DNA from: an uncultured Bacilli bacterium
GTDB taxonomy: Bacteria > Bacillota_I > Bacilli_A > RFN20 > CAG-449
DNA: 12,105 nt
Direction: 5' to 3'
Assembly (NCBI GenBank): GCA_947593895.1
Contig: CANQDY010000027.1
Span: 1-12,105, forward strand
Part shown: one piece after another, positions 1 to 7,089 of the stretch
Position numbering within the stretch: the stretch's first letter is position 1
Layout of the letters: each line of letters starts with the position of its first letter
The notes under the pieces: model-generated
Told to the model about the DNA's origin: nothing
Database searches by the model: none
Seen by the model: only the letters and a program-made list of their open reading frames with translations
Program-made: the position numbers and the translations under genes

Positions 1-92
1 TTCAGTTTTTTTACTACATTTTTTATTCTTTCAATTTTCTTTCTTTGTTTGTTGCACTTGCTTTTATAATTAACCAATTTATTTTGATTCAC
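1..92 (-). CDS. possible 5' end of an unidentified gene running off the left edge
   Basis: On the minus strand a frame opened by GTG at 92-90 stays free of stops to the window edge (30 full codons). It would overlap the last four codons of the acetyltransferase gene. The predicted peptide begins MNQNKLVNYKSK and continues rich in Lys, Arg and Asn. A TTG at 77-75 is an alternative start. No Shine-Dalgarno sequence is visible before either start, and I recognise no family. An open run of about 30 codons can occur by chance, so this is only a candidate. No terminator separates it from the upstream gene, so a closely spaced downstream gene is possible. Confidence 0.2.
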   Translation of the reverse strand, partial: MNQNKLVNYKSKCNKQRKKIERIKNVVKKL

Positions 93-651
93 GATTATGT
101 TTAATAGTTAAATTATTTCTTTCTATGGCAAATGAATCGTTGTCTAAAGATTTATTAATTACTGAATTTGCCGCAATAAAACAATTATCTCCAATTGTAA
201 TTGGAGCGATTAATACGCTATTACAACCTATAAAACAATTCTTACCAATTATTGTTTTTTCTTTAGTCTTTCCATTATAATTTGCCGTTATTACTCCACA
301 TCCAATATTAGTTTCTTCAAAAACACTACAGTCACCTAAATAAGTTAAATGTGCACATTTAACTTTATCAAATAACTCACTATTTTTAATTTCAACGTAA
401 TTTCCAATTCGAGTATAATCATGAATAATTGAATGATTACGAATATGAGAAAAAGGACCAATAGAATTGTGATTTCCAATTTTTGAATCCTCAATATAAG
501 AAAACTCAATGTGGTTATGATTTCCAATTACTGTGTTTTTAATTATATTATTTGGTCCAATATAATTATCTTCACCAATTATTACATTACCTTCAAAAAC
601 ATTAGAAGGATCAACGAATGAGTTTTTACCAAAAATAACCTTTTTTTTCAT
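79..651 (-). CDS. stand-alone GlmU-type acetyltransferase domain (left-handed beta-helix hexapeptide-repeat protein)
   Basis: This 190-residue protein is built almost wholly of hexapeptide repeats (such as IGEDNY, IGNHNH, IGKNCF, IGDNCF), which form a left-handed beta-helix. It matches the C-terminal acetyltransferase half of GlmU, which makes GlcNAc-1-phosphate from GlcN-1-phosphate and acetyl-CoA for UDP-GlcNAc synthesis. By remembered alignment to E. coli GlmU the active-site set is kept: R71 (HIRN), K89 (VEIK), H101 and Y104 (HLTYLGD, the catalytic His), N115 (NIGCG), N124-Y125 (ANYNG) and K130. The N-terminal uridylyltransferase half (about 230 residues in full-length GlmU) is absent: the ORF starts cleanly at ATG 651, and the 180 bp before it encode no nucleotidyltransferase. 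No good ribosome binding site precedes the ATG. It follows lysS after a terminator, so it probably has its own promoter, which I could not identify. Family assignment is strong; the in vivo substrate is inferred. Confidence 0.85.
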   Translation of the reverse strand: MKKKVIFGKNSFVDPSNVFEGNVIIGEDNYIGPNNIIKNTVIGNHNHIEFSYIEDSKIGNHNSIGPFSHIRNHSIIHDYTRIGNYVEIKNSELFDKVKCAHLTYLGDCSVFEETNIGCGVITANYNGKTKEKTIIGKNCFIGCNSVLIAPITIGDNCFIAANSVINKSLDNDSFAIERNNLTIKHNRESK

Positions 652-783
652 AGTTAAGTATATTTACTAATTAAAGAAAAAAGCACAATTAGTATTGTAA
701 AAGAATAAAAGTTATTTTTTTTAATCACTTACCTTGATTATTGTAAGATTTGTTATTTATATAATATAGTAAGCAAATAGAAT

Positions 784-816
784 TTAAAAAGTATCAAAGT
801 TTTCACTCTGATACTT
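784..816 (-). terminator. intrinsic terminator of lysS
   Basis: Just after the lysS stop the minus strand forms a 12-bp stem. The arms are AAGTATCAGAGT (816-805) and ACTTTGATACTT (800-789), with one G-U pair, closed by a GAAA tetraloop (804-801). A short U-run (TTT, then AAATT) follows. Length, loop and position fit a Rho-independent terminator that ends the ftsH-dusB-lysS unit. Confidence 0.85.
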
Positions 817-833
817 ATTCTAATTTATATTTA

Positions 834-2330
834 TTAACGATCTCTCATGTGAGGGAATAATAATACTTCCCGAATTGATACTTGCTCAGTTAAGAACATT
901 ACCAAACGATCGATTCCCATTCCAACTCCTCCGCAAGGTGGCATACCATATTCTAATGATTCGATAAAATCAACATCCATTTCATTTGCTTCATCATTAC
1001 CGGCATCTCTTTCTTTTAATTGCTCTAAGAAACGATTCTTCTGATCAATCGGATCATTCAACTCTGTATATGCATTTGCAAATTCATGACCGCCAATATA
1101 TAACTCAAATCTTTGAACAAATCTTGGATCAGCTGGATCAGCTTTAGTTAATGGTGAGATTTCAATTGGGTGGTTACACAAAAATGTTGGTTGAATCAAT
1201 TTTTCTTCACAATATTTTTCAAAGAATGCATTAATAATATGTCCGACTTCAAAATGTTTTTCAACTTCAATACCATATTCTTTAGCAAGTGCTTTTGCTG
1301 CATCTAAGTCATAATGATTACTTTTAAAATCAATTCCAATTTCTTCTTTTATTATTTCACACATTGTGACTCTTCTAAATGGTTTAGAAATATCAATTTT
1401 TTCACCATCCGGATTAAAAATATTAATAAATTCACTCTTATTCGCAACCTTTTTTGCAGCATGGCGAATAATATTTTCAGTGATTCTCATCATTGAACTT
1501 AAATCGCCATATGCTTCATATAACTCAATAGTTGTAAACTCTGGATTATGAGTTAAATCCATTCCTTCGTTTCTAAATAATCTACCAATCTCATAAACCT
1601 TTTCAAGACCTCCGACAATTAATCTTTTTAAAGGTAATTCAGTTGCAATTCTTAAATAAAAATCTTTATCTAAGGCATTATGATGAGTAACAAAAGGTCT
1701 AGCTGTTGCTCCACCTTGAATTGGTTGAAGAACCGGAGTTTCCACTTCAATAAATCCTAAACCATCGCAATATTCCTGAATTGCACGAATTATTTTTGGT
1801 CGAGCAATCGCTACTCTTTTAGCCTCCTCGTTCATTATTAAATCAACGTATCTTCTACGATAACGTTCTTCTTTATCGGTTAGACCATGAAATTTTTCTG
1901 GTAAAGGTCTTAATGCTTTGGTTAAATGAGTATATTCAAAACATTTTACGGTTGGCTCGCCGGTTTGAGTTAACATTACTTTACCTTTAACACCAACAAT
2001 ATCACCAACATCCGCCATTTTAAATAATGCATATGTTTCTTCACCCACATCATTAATTGAAATGTAAATTTGTTGCTTTCCTTTTATATCTTGTAAAGCA
2101 AAGAAACTTGCTTTTCCCATTTTTCTAATGAACATGATTCTTCCGGCAACCGAAACTCGTAGATCTAATGCTTCAACTTCATCGTGAGTCATTCCCTTAA
2201 CTTTATTTCTAATATCTGAAGACCAATCTGTACGATCAAAAGCTTGACCAAATGGATCAATACCAAGTTCTTTTAGTTTTTCGACTTTTTGTCTTCTAAT
2301 AATCTCTTGGTCTGTTAATTTTTCTTCCAT
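834..2330 (-). CDS. lysS: lysyl-tRNA synthetase, class II
   Basis: LysS charges tRNA-Lys with lysine using ATP in the cytoplasm. At 498 residues it has the usual length (about 500). An N-terminal OB-fold anticodon-binding domain covers about residues 58-140 (VAGRIMFIRKMGKASFFALQ). The class II catalytic core follows: motif 1 around 187-200 (ending FIEVETPVLQP), motif 2 at about 252-274 (FRNEGMDLTHNPEF) and motif 3 at 468-478 (GVGMGIDRLVM). The lysine-pocket segment HEFANAYTELNDP is at about 415-427. The ATG at 2330 has a strong Shine-Dalgarno (AAGGAAGGTG) shortly upstream. The leader is too short for a T-box. It lies 99 bp after dusB with a candidate promoter in the gap, and a good terminator follows. 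DusB-lysS adjacency matches B. subtilis yacF-lysS. No key residue is missing. Confidence 0.98.
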   Translation of the reverse strand: MEEKLTDQEIIRRQKVEKLKELGIDPFGQAFDRTDWSSDIRNKVKGMTHDEVEALDLRVSVAGRIMFIRKMGKASFFALQDIKGKQQIYISINDVGEETYALFKMADVGDIVGVKGKVMLTQTGEPTVKCFEYTHLTKALRPLPEKFHGLTDKEERYRRRYVDLIMNEEAKRVAIARPKIIRAIQEYCDGLGFIEVETPVLQPIQGGATARPFVTHHNALDKDFYLRIATELPLKRLIVGGLEKVYEIGRLFRNEGMDLTHNPEFTTIELYEAYGDLSSMMRITENIIRHAAKKVANKSEFINIFNPDGEKIDISKPFRRVTMCEIIKEEIGIDFKSNHYDLDAAKALAKEYGIEVEKHFEVGHIINAFFEKYCEEKLIQPTFLCNHPIEISPLTKADPADPRFVQRFELYIGGHEFANAYTELNDPIDQKNRFLEQLKERDAGNDEANEMDVDFIESLEYGMPPCGGVGMGIDRLVMFLTEQVSIREVLLFPHMRDR

Positions 2331-2359
2331 AACTACACCTTCCTTCCAAAATCATTTCT

Positions 2360-2388
2360 ATTTTAACTTAAAATGGAACTATTAGCAA
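2360..2388 (-). promoter_or_regulatory. candidate sigma-A promoter of lysS
   Basis: On the minus strand TTGCTA (2388-2383, 4/6 to the -35 consensus) and TAAAAT (2365-2360, 5/6 to the -10) are separated by 17 bp. The implied start near 2353 gives a leader of about 22 nt that keeps the lysS ribosome binding site. AT richness raises the chance of false matches, so this is moderate evidence. It would let lysS be transcribed independently of dusB. Confidence 0.45.
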
Positions 2389-2429
2389 TTAAAAACATAC
2401 TATCTAACTTTCACTTGTAAATAGTAATT

Positions 2430-3410
2430 TTAATTATAATTTTTAATTTCCATTGCAATTTGATAAAACTCTTCTTTAGATTTCATTGATATTAATTTTA
2501 ATTTAAATTTTTTCATCCCATTAAATCCCTTTAAATAATGAGTAGAAAGTCCTCTCATCTCAGAAATTGCTTTAAACTCACCTTTTAATTCCATCAAGTA
2601 ATTAAAATGGATAATCATAAAGTCAACTCTCTGGGATAAGGTTGAATCTTTACTTATTGGAAGACAAGAAAACATTTCAACAATTTGCTTAATTAAAATA
2701 GGATTACCTAAAGCACCCCTACCAATCATTACTCCATCGCATTTAGTATATTCCAGAATCTCTTTAACTTTTTCAATACTATTTATATCTCCATTAGCGA
2801 ATATCGGTATCTTAACTGCTTCTTTAGCTAGTTTAATATATTCGTATTTAGGATCACCGGAATACATCATACTTCTAGTTCTTGCATGAATGGCAATCAT
2901 TTTTACTCCGGCTTTTTCTAAGGTTTTACAAGTTGAAACAACATTAATTGAATTTTCATCCCACCCCAAACGAATCTTACAAGTTACCGGAACAGGACTA
3001 ATATCCACTAAAGATTTAATTGCTTCATATAATTCCTCTTTACGTTCTTCCTTTAACCAACTAGATCCCGCTTTTTCTTTAACTACTTTATTTACCGGGC
3101 ATCCCAAATTTATATCCAAAATATCAAATCCACCTAATTTAAATAAAACTTTCGCTCCATTTAATAAAGACTCTTTGGATCCTCCAAAAAGTTGAATACT
3201 TAAAGGATGGTCAATCTCACTCGTATCAATCATTTTAATTGTTTCTTTATTACCATAATGCAAAGCAAAATCAGAAACCATTTCACTTACTGTTAATGGA
3301 CATCCTAATTCTTTCATCATTTTGCGATAACTAAGATTTGTAATCCCTGCCATTGGGGCGAGAATCAACGGATAATTAATTTCAACATTACCAATTTTTA
3401 CTTTATTCAT
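2430..3410 (-). CDS. dusB: tRNA-dihydrouridine synthase, DusB/YacF type
   Basis: This FMN-dependent enzyme reduces specific uridines in tRNA to dihydrouridine using NADPH. From the ATG at 3410 it has 326 residues, normal for the family, with a TIM barrel then a C-terminal helical tRNA-binding domain. Visible landmarks are LAPMAGITN at 17-25, the NLGCP motif at 101-105 with catalytic C104, FMN-contacting K145 (CKIRLGW), H175 (IHARTR), NGD at 207-209 and GRG at 230-232. A longer form starting at 3437 would add MELVLFLRI. I prefer 3410 because the family starts close to KIGNVEINYPLILAPMAG and the upstream ATG sits in the loop of a terminator-like hairpin. Only a weak AAG-type ribosome binding site is seen at either start. 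The gene follows ftsH and precedes lysS, as yacF does in B. subtilis, although the genes usually between ftsH and yacF are missing. B. subtilis YacF is also called Dus1; the dusB name is by family. Confidence 0.95.
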   Translation of the reverse strand: MNKVKIGNVEINYPLILAPMAGITNLSYRKMMKELGCPLTVSEMVSDFALHYGNKETIKMIDTSEIDHPLSIQLFGGSKESLLNGAKVLFKLGGFDILDINLGCPVNKVVKEKAGSSWLKEERKEELYEAIKSLVDISPVPVTCKIRLGWDENSINVVSTCKTLEKAGVKMIAIHARTRSMMYSGDPKYEYIKLAKEAVKIPIFANGDINSIEKVKEILEYTKCDGVMIGRGALGNPILIKQIVEMFSCLPISKDSTLSQRVDFMIIHFNYLMELKGEFKAISEMRGLSTHYLKGFNGMKKFKLKLISMKSKEEFYQIAMEIKNYN

Positions 3411-3415
3411 AATTC

Positions 3416-3459
3416 TTAAAAATAAAACTAGTTCCATGTATCATAAAACTAGTTTTATT
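3416..3459 (-). terminator. AT-rich hairpin between ftsH and dusB, likely a weak terminator or attenuator
   Basis: On the minus strand a perfect 13-bp stem (AATAAAACTAGTT at 3459-3447 with AACTAGTTTTATT at 3433-3421) encloses a 13-nt loop and runs into a U-rich tail (ATTTTT). It begins 7 nt after the ftsH stop and ends about 10 nt before the preferred dusB start. Only two of thirteen pairs are G-C, so the hairpin is weak and read-through into dusB is likely. No convincing separate dusB promoter is seen. Confidence 0.55.
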
Positions 3460-3466
3460 ACCTCAA

Positions 3467-5545
3467 TTATTTTTGTTCTTTATTTTCTTCTTTTGAATCA
3501 GGTTTAATTTCTTCCCTTAATTCCGTTTCTTTAACTTCTTCAGTAACTTCAACAGATTTTTTTACTTCTTCAACTTCTTTTTCTTCAGGCATATGACGAT
3601 TCTTTAATAAGTAATCAATTTCTTCTGCATTTAAAGTTTCTACATCAAGTAAAGTTTCTGCAATTAATATGACGTCATCTTTATGCTCTTTGATAATATT
3701 AATTGCTGTTTGATGAGCTTCATCGACAATCTTTCTGATTTCTTTATCAATCTCATTAGCAACCGCACCTGAGAAATTTTTTTGATTTGATGTATAATCT
3801 CTCCCTAAGAAAACTGAACCACCATTGCTTTCATATTGAATTGGACCTAAAGTTGACATACCATATTCAACAACCATTGCTCTAGCAATTCTTGTTGCTC
3901 TTTCAATATCATTACTTGCACCGGTAGAAATATCATCAAAAAATACCTCCTCAGATGAACGCCCACCTAATAGTCCAACAATTTGCGCAGTTAACTCTTC
4001 TTTAGTTAATAAGAAACGATCATCTTCTGGAGTAGAAAGGACATAACCTCCTGCCATACCACGAGGAACAATAGTAACTTTTTGAACTACATCACTAGCC
4101 GGTAATGTTAAACCAATAATTGCATGTCCCGCTTCATGATAAGCAACAGTTTTTCTTTCTAGTTCATTTAAATGTCTGGATTTCTTAGCCGGTCCGGCAA
4201 TACGACGATCAATTGCTTCATCGACCTCTTTAATTGAAATTGCATTCTTCCTATTTCTAACCGCTAAAATAGCCGCTTCATTAACAACGTTAGCTAAATC
4301 TGCACCTGAGAAACCAACTGTTCTTTTTGCAACATTTTTCCAAACTACAGTTGAGTCAATCTTCTTATTTCTTGCATGAACTTTAAGAATTTGTTCTCTT
4401 CCTTTTCTATCAGGTAAAGGTACAGTAATCTGACGATCAAAACGTCCTGCTCTCATTAATGCAGGATCAAGAACATCGGCTCTATTTGTTGCAGCAATAA
4501 CAATGATGCCCTGATTATCAGAGAATCCATCCATTTCAACCAATAATTGGTTCAATGTCTGTTCGCGTTCATCATTTCCGCCACCAAGACCTGCACCTCT
4601 TTGACGACCAACTGCATCAATCTCATCAATGAAAATTAAACACGGGGCAGTTTGTTTGGCTTTCTTGAACATATCTCTGACACGTCCGGCTCCAACACCA
4701 ACGAACATTTCAACAAAATCAGAACCAGAAATTGAATAGAAAGGAACATGTGCTTCACCTGCAACAGCTTTTGCCATTAAAGTTTTTCCAGTTCCAGGAC
4801 TACCAACTAATAACACGCCTTTAGGTAATTTTGCGCCAAAGTTTGCGTATTTAACTGGATTTTTCAAATAGTCAACTAGTTCCATTAATTCAAGTTTTTC
4901 TTCATCACATCCAGCTACATCATCAAATCTAACATTTGAATTATCTTCTCTTCTTGCTCTTGAACGATTGAAATCCATAGTTTGACTATTAGACTTAGCA
5001 ATTGACGATCCCATTCTGGAAATTAAGAAAATTACAAATCCTACTCCTAAAAGTGAAATACATATAATTGGGAAATAATCTGTCCAAAAATTTGATGCAT
5101 AAGGATTAGAAATGCTAAATTCACTCCCATCTTTAGAATTTCCATAATACAAATTATCATTGGAACCATCAACCATACGATTTTGAAAAATATAAGATAA
5201 AACTTCGATGTTACTTTCACTTCCGGTAATTCGAGAAGAGAAAGAATAAATTCCATCTCTTTTTCCATTTGATTTCATTACTTTACCAGAAATATCAACA
5301 AATCCATCATAATAACTTACTTTTATTGAAGTAATTCTCTCAGTCCATAAAACTGATCCTTCAGCCTTAGTCTTTATTTGATCATCTGTTGGCTCACTAA
5401 TTGAGCCGATAATATCTCCTTCATAATAAGTAATGGAAGCTTTGTTGCTCATATTAACGATGGTTACAATACCAGCAATAATTAAAATAATAATTAAGTA
5501 TGGAAGTAAATAACTAAACCATGATGTCTTCTTTTTATTATTCAC
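3467..5545 (-). CDS. ftsH: ATP-dependent zinc metalloprotease FtsH
   Basis: FtsH is a membrane-anchored hexameric AAA+ protease that degrades damaged membrane proteins and regulators. The 692 residues contain a first membrane segment (about 11-30), an extracytoplasmic domain (about 31-155), a second membrane segment (about 158-175) and the AAA module. The module has Walker A GSPGTGKT at 248-255, pore loop FVGV at 281-284, Walker B LIFIDEID at 303-310 and the second region of homology at about 352-371. The protease has zinc motif HEAGH at 470-474 and the likely third ligand D546. Residues after about 653 form a charged, Glu/Lys-rich tail. The start is GTG at 5545, fixed by an AAGGAGG site 8 nt upstream. 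A strong promoter with a CIRCE element precedes it, so heat-shock control by HrcA is likely. In B. subtilis hprT lies between tilS and ftsH; here it does not. Confidence 0.98.
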   Translation of the reverse strand: MNNKKKTSWFSYLLPYLIIILIIAGIVTIVNMSNKASITYYEGDIIGSISEPTDDQIKTKAEGSVLWTERITSIKVSYYDGFVDISGKVMKSNGKRDGIYSFSSRITGSESNIEVLSYIFQNRMVDGSNDNLYYGNSKDGSEFSISNPYASNFWTDYFPIICISLLGVGFVIFLISRMGSSIAKSNSQTMDFNRSRARREDNSNVRFDDVAGCDEEKLELMELVDYLKNPVKYANFGAKLPKGVLLVGSPGTGKTLMAKAVAGEAHVPFYSISGSDFVEMFVGVGAGRVRDMFKKAKQTAPCLIFIDEIDAVGRQRGAGLGGGNDEREQTLNQLLVEMDGFSDNQGIIVIAATNRADVLDPALMRAGRFDRQITVPLPDRKGREQILKVHARNKKIDSTVVWKNVAKRTVGFSGADLANVVNEAAILAVRNRKNAISIKEVDEAIDRRIAGPAKKSRHLNELERKTVAYHEAGHAIIGLTLPASDVVQKVTIVPRGMAGGYVLSTPEDDRFLLTKEELTAQIVGLLGGRSSEEVFFDDISTGASNDIERATRIARAMVVEYGMSTLGPIQYESNGGSVFLGRDYTSNQKNFSGAVANEIDKEIRKIVDEAHQTAINIIKEHKDDVILIAETLLDVETLNAEEIDYLLKNRHMPEEKEVEEVKKSVEVTEEVKETELREEIKPDSKEENKEQK

Positions 5546-5553
5546 TTAATAAA

Positions 5554-5560
5554 CCTCCTT
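5554..5560 (-). promoter_or_regulatory. ribosome binding site fixing the GTG start of ftsH
   Basis: AAGGAGG on the minus strand, 8 nt before the GTG at 5545, is a near-perfect match to the anti-Shine-Dalgarno sequence. It decides this GTG as the start. Confidence 0.9.
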
Positions 5561-5586
5561 ATTCTACAATAGTATGTAATATAAAT

Positions 5587-5615
5587 ATAATATAACTAAC
5601 TTTTAGCAATGTCAA
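5587..5615 (-). promoter_or_regulatory. sigma-A promoter of ftsH
   Basis: On the minus strand a perfect -35 box TTGACA (5615-5610) and a -10 box TATTAT (5592-5587, 5/6) are separated by exactly 17 bp. The predicted start near 5580 gives a leader of about 35 nt containing the strong ftsH ribosome binding site. This is the best promoter in the window. Its -35 box is overlapped by the CIRCE element. Confidence 0.85.
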
Positions 5616-5629
5616 TGCTTGAGTGCTAA
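5603..5629 (-). promoter_or_regulatory. CIRCE element (HrcA operator) over the ftsH promoter
   Basis: The consensus CIRCE is TTAGCACTC-N9-GAGTGCTAA. The minus strand here reads TTAGCACTC (5629-5621), nine bases, then CATTGCTAA (5611-5603). One arm is perfect and the other matches 7/9, giving 16/18 with the exact 9-bp spacer. It covers the -35 box of the ftsH promoter, a sensible place for a repressor. HrcA is known to repress groESL and dnaK operons through this element and releases on heat stress; control of ftsH is inferred. The hrcA gene is not in the window. Confidence 0.85.
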
Positions 5630-5658
5630 ATCGTAAAACTATTGTATATTTATTTTAT

Positions 5659-5676
5659 AACAAACTATAGTTTGTT
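5659..5676. repeat. 18-bp perfect palindrome upstream of the ftsH promoter
   Basis: AACAAACTATAGTTTGTT is identical to its reverse complement across all 18 bp. It lies in the tilS-ftsH gap, about 43 bp upstream of the ftsH -35 box. It has no U-run, so it is not a terminator; an operator for a dimeric regulator is possible. The rest of the gap (5546-5807) holds the promoter and CIRCE element and a 16-bp A/T-only palindrome at 5738-5753. It holds no gene, and in particular no trace of hprT. Confidence 0.6.
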
Positions 5677-5807
5677 GGCTACATTTTTTACTTTTAGCTA
5701 TTAATATTTTAAGCAAATATCAGAAACTAAATACCAAATTAAAATATTTTAATCTGTTTTATTTATTAAAAAAGCAAAGTAGAATTTGAAAAACTAAACA
5801 TTTATAT

Positions 5808-7046
5808 TTATTTAATTACAAATTTAAGTTTTTGAGCAATTTTTTTTTGAACATCAGATCGATTCAATGGCAGATAGACAATATTATTGTTACAATCTAA
5901 AACCACAGGATATCTTTTTCTTTCTTCAAAACCAATTTTTTCGTCAATTAAAATTCGATTGACTTTCTTTTTTAAATTTCCAATTCTTACTACATCGCCT
6001 TTTCTGACATTTCTAATTTTCAAAGGATATGAATAAGAATATATATTTAATGGCGATGTATCATTGGTTAAATCAATAATAAATTCCTTAGTTTCTAAAT
6101 ACATCGGTTTATCTACTATATATTCATAATCATATTTATAAAGACTATCTGAAATAAAAAAGTGATCATATGATTTAATAAAATAGTAATTTGGTAAAAG
6201 TAAAATTCTGACATTAGGTCTTGTTGATGACAGAATCTTTTTAATTTCCATTATTCTTGAAAAAGATAATTTATTTGAGATTAAAGGTAAGAAACTAGTT
6301 ATATAAAGATAAAGAAAGATATTTTGGCTTAACTCATCAAGTTTTTCAAAATCCCCAACTGACTTAATCTCTTTGGATAATAATTCTTTTGCTTTCAAAT
6401 AATGCTTTTCAAGTTCTTGGTTTTTCTTATTTATTTCATCAATTAATTGTTTTCTTTCTTGATTGTTCATATTTTTAATTACATGATGACGAATTTTATT
6501 TCTAGTATAAAGATCTTCCAAATTTGAAGAATCGATACTATAAAATAGTTGGTTTTTTTCACAATAACTTAGGAGTTCATCTTTTTCATAATCAAGTAAT
6601 GGACGCAATACATTCATATCAAAAATTTGCGTTTCTTTTTTAATTCCATAATATGAAACAATGCTATTTCTTTTTTTCTGCATCAAATATGTTTCAAGTA
6701 AATCATCCTGATTATGAGCAACAAATAATCCAGTAGCATTATATGCATCATATTGTTTTTTAAAAAATTGATATCTTATCTCTCTGGCCCAAGCTTGAAA
6801 GTTTCCTTCGCACTCCATATTTATAGTATCTAATATATGTAAAGGTATATTTCTTTCTTTTGCATATTTTTCAATTTCTTGTTGCTCATAATTTGATTCT
6901 TTTCGTTTATGATAATTTACATGACAAATTACTAAGTGATATCCAAGTTTATAAAGCATATTTAAAAGAGCCATTGAATCAGGCCCTCCAGAAACCGCAA
7001 CAATATAAGTTTTATCTTTTGGATAATTAATTACCAATTCTTTCAT
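5808..7046 (-). CDS. tilS: tRNA(Ile)-lysidine synthase
   Basis: TilS attaches lysine to C34 of the CAU-anticodon tRNA-Ile2, changing its charging to isoleucine and its reading to AUA. It is essential in most bacteria. The N-terminal PP-loop ATPase motif SGGPDS is at residues 19-24 (counting from ATG 7046), followed by the family segments CHVNYHKR, FQAWAREIRYQFF and AHNQDDLLETYLMQ. The middle and C-terminal parts include a TilS-C-like basic domain (about residues 340-405: IRNVRKGDVVRIG). The 412 residues are slightly shorter than in B. subtilis or E. coli. An in-frame GTG at 7055 would add three residues. I prefer ATG 7046 because a weak GTGAT site precedes it, but neither start has a good ribosome binding site. 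It follows spoIIE by 43 nt with no terminator, so it is probably co-transcribed. The usual partner hprT is missing downstream. Confidence 0.96.
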   Translation of the reverse strand: MKELVINYPKDKTYIVAVSGGPDSMALLNMLYKLGYHLVICHVNYHKRKESNYEQQEIEKYAKERNIPLHILDTINMECEGNFQAWAREIRYQFFKKQYDAYNATGLFVAHNQDDLLETYLMQKKRNSIVSYYGIKKETQIFDMNVLRPLLDYEKDELLSYCEKNQLFYSIDSSNLEDLYTRNKIRHHVIKNMNNQERKQLIDEINKKNQELEKHYLKAKELLSKEIKSVGDFEKLDELSQNIFLYLYITSFLPLISNKLSFSRIMEIKKILSSTRPNVRILLLPNYYFIKSYDHFFISDSLYKYDYEYIVDKPMYLETKEFIIDLTNDTSPLNIYSYSYPLKIRNVRKGDVVRIGNLKKKVNRILIDEKIGFEERKRYPVVLDCNNNIVYLPLNRSDVQKKIAQKLKFVIK

Positions 7047-7089
7047 ATGAATCACAATAAAATTATAATTTAAACTTAGTTAACTGTCA

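Noticed and set aside
676..698. Small hairpin (ACAAT/ATTGT, 4-nt loop) followed by GCTTTTTT on the minus strand
   Set aside because: The stem is only 5 bp and AT-rich, and the strong lysS terminator already lies upstream at 784-816. Not enough for a second terminator.
654..728. 24-codon GTG ORF encoding a hydrophobic peptide before the acetyltransferase gene
   Set aside because: The AAGGT sequence is only about 2 nt from the GTG, the ORF is very short, and short hydrophobic frames are common in AT-rich spacers.
1314..1551. Plus-strand open frames over lysS, and similar ones over dusB, spoIIE and rqcP
   Set aside because: They lie wholly inside strongly conserved minus-strand genes, show no recognisable protein pattern and no ribosome binding sites. 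They are antisense shadows.
3403..3444. 13-codon ORF in the ftsH-dusB hairpin region, possible leader peptide
   Set aside because: The GAGGT sequence is 15 nt from its ATG, the start is buried in the hairpin, and no regulatory codon pattern is visible.
5047..5268. 73-codon minus-strand frame inside ftsH
   Set aside because: It is out of frame within the FtsH extracytoplasmic domain and second membrane segment; its hydrophobic look comes from the overlapping codons.
5659..5676. LexA (SOS) box
   Set aside because: The palindrome departs from the Bacillus LexA consensus in both half-sites (AAAC instead of GAAC), and ftsH is not an SOS gene.
5738..5753. 16-bp palindrome ATTAAAATATTTTAAT after tilS
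   Set aside because: It is made only of A and T in an AT-rich spacer, has no U-run placed for termination, and is easily explained by composition.
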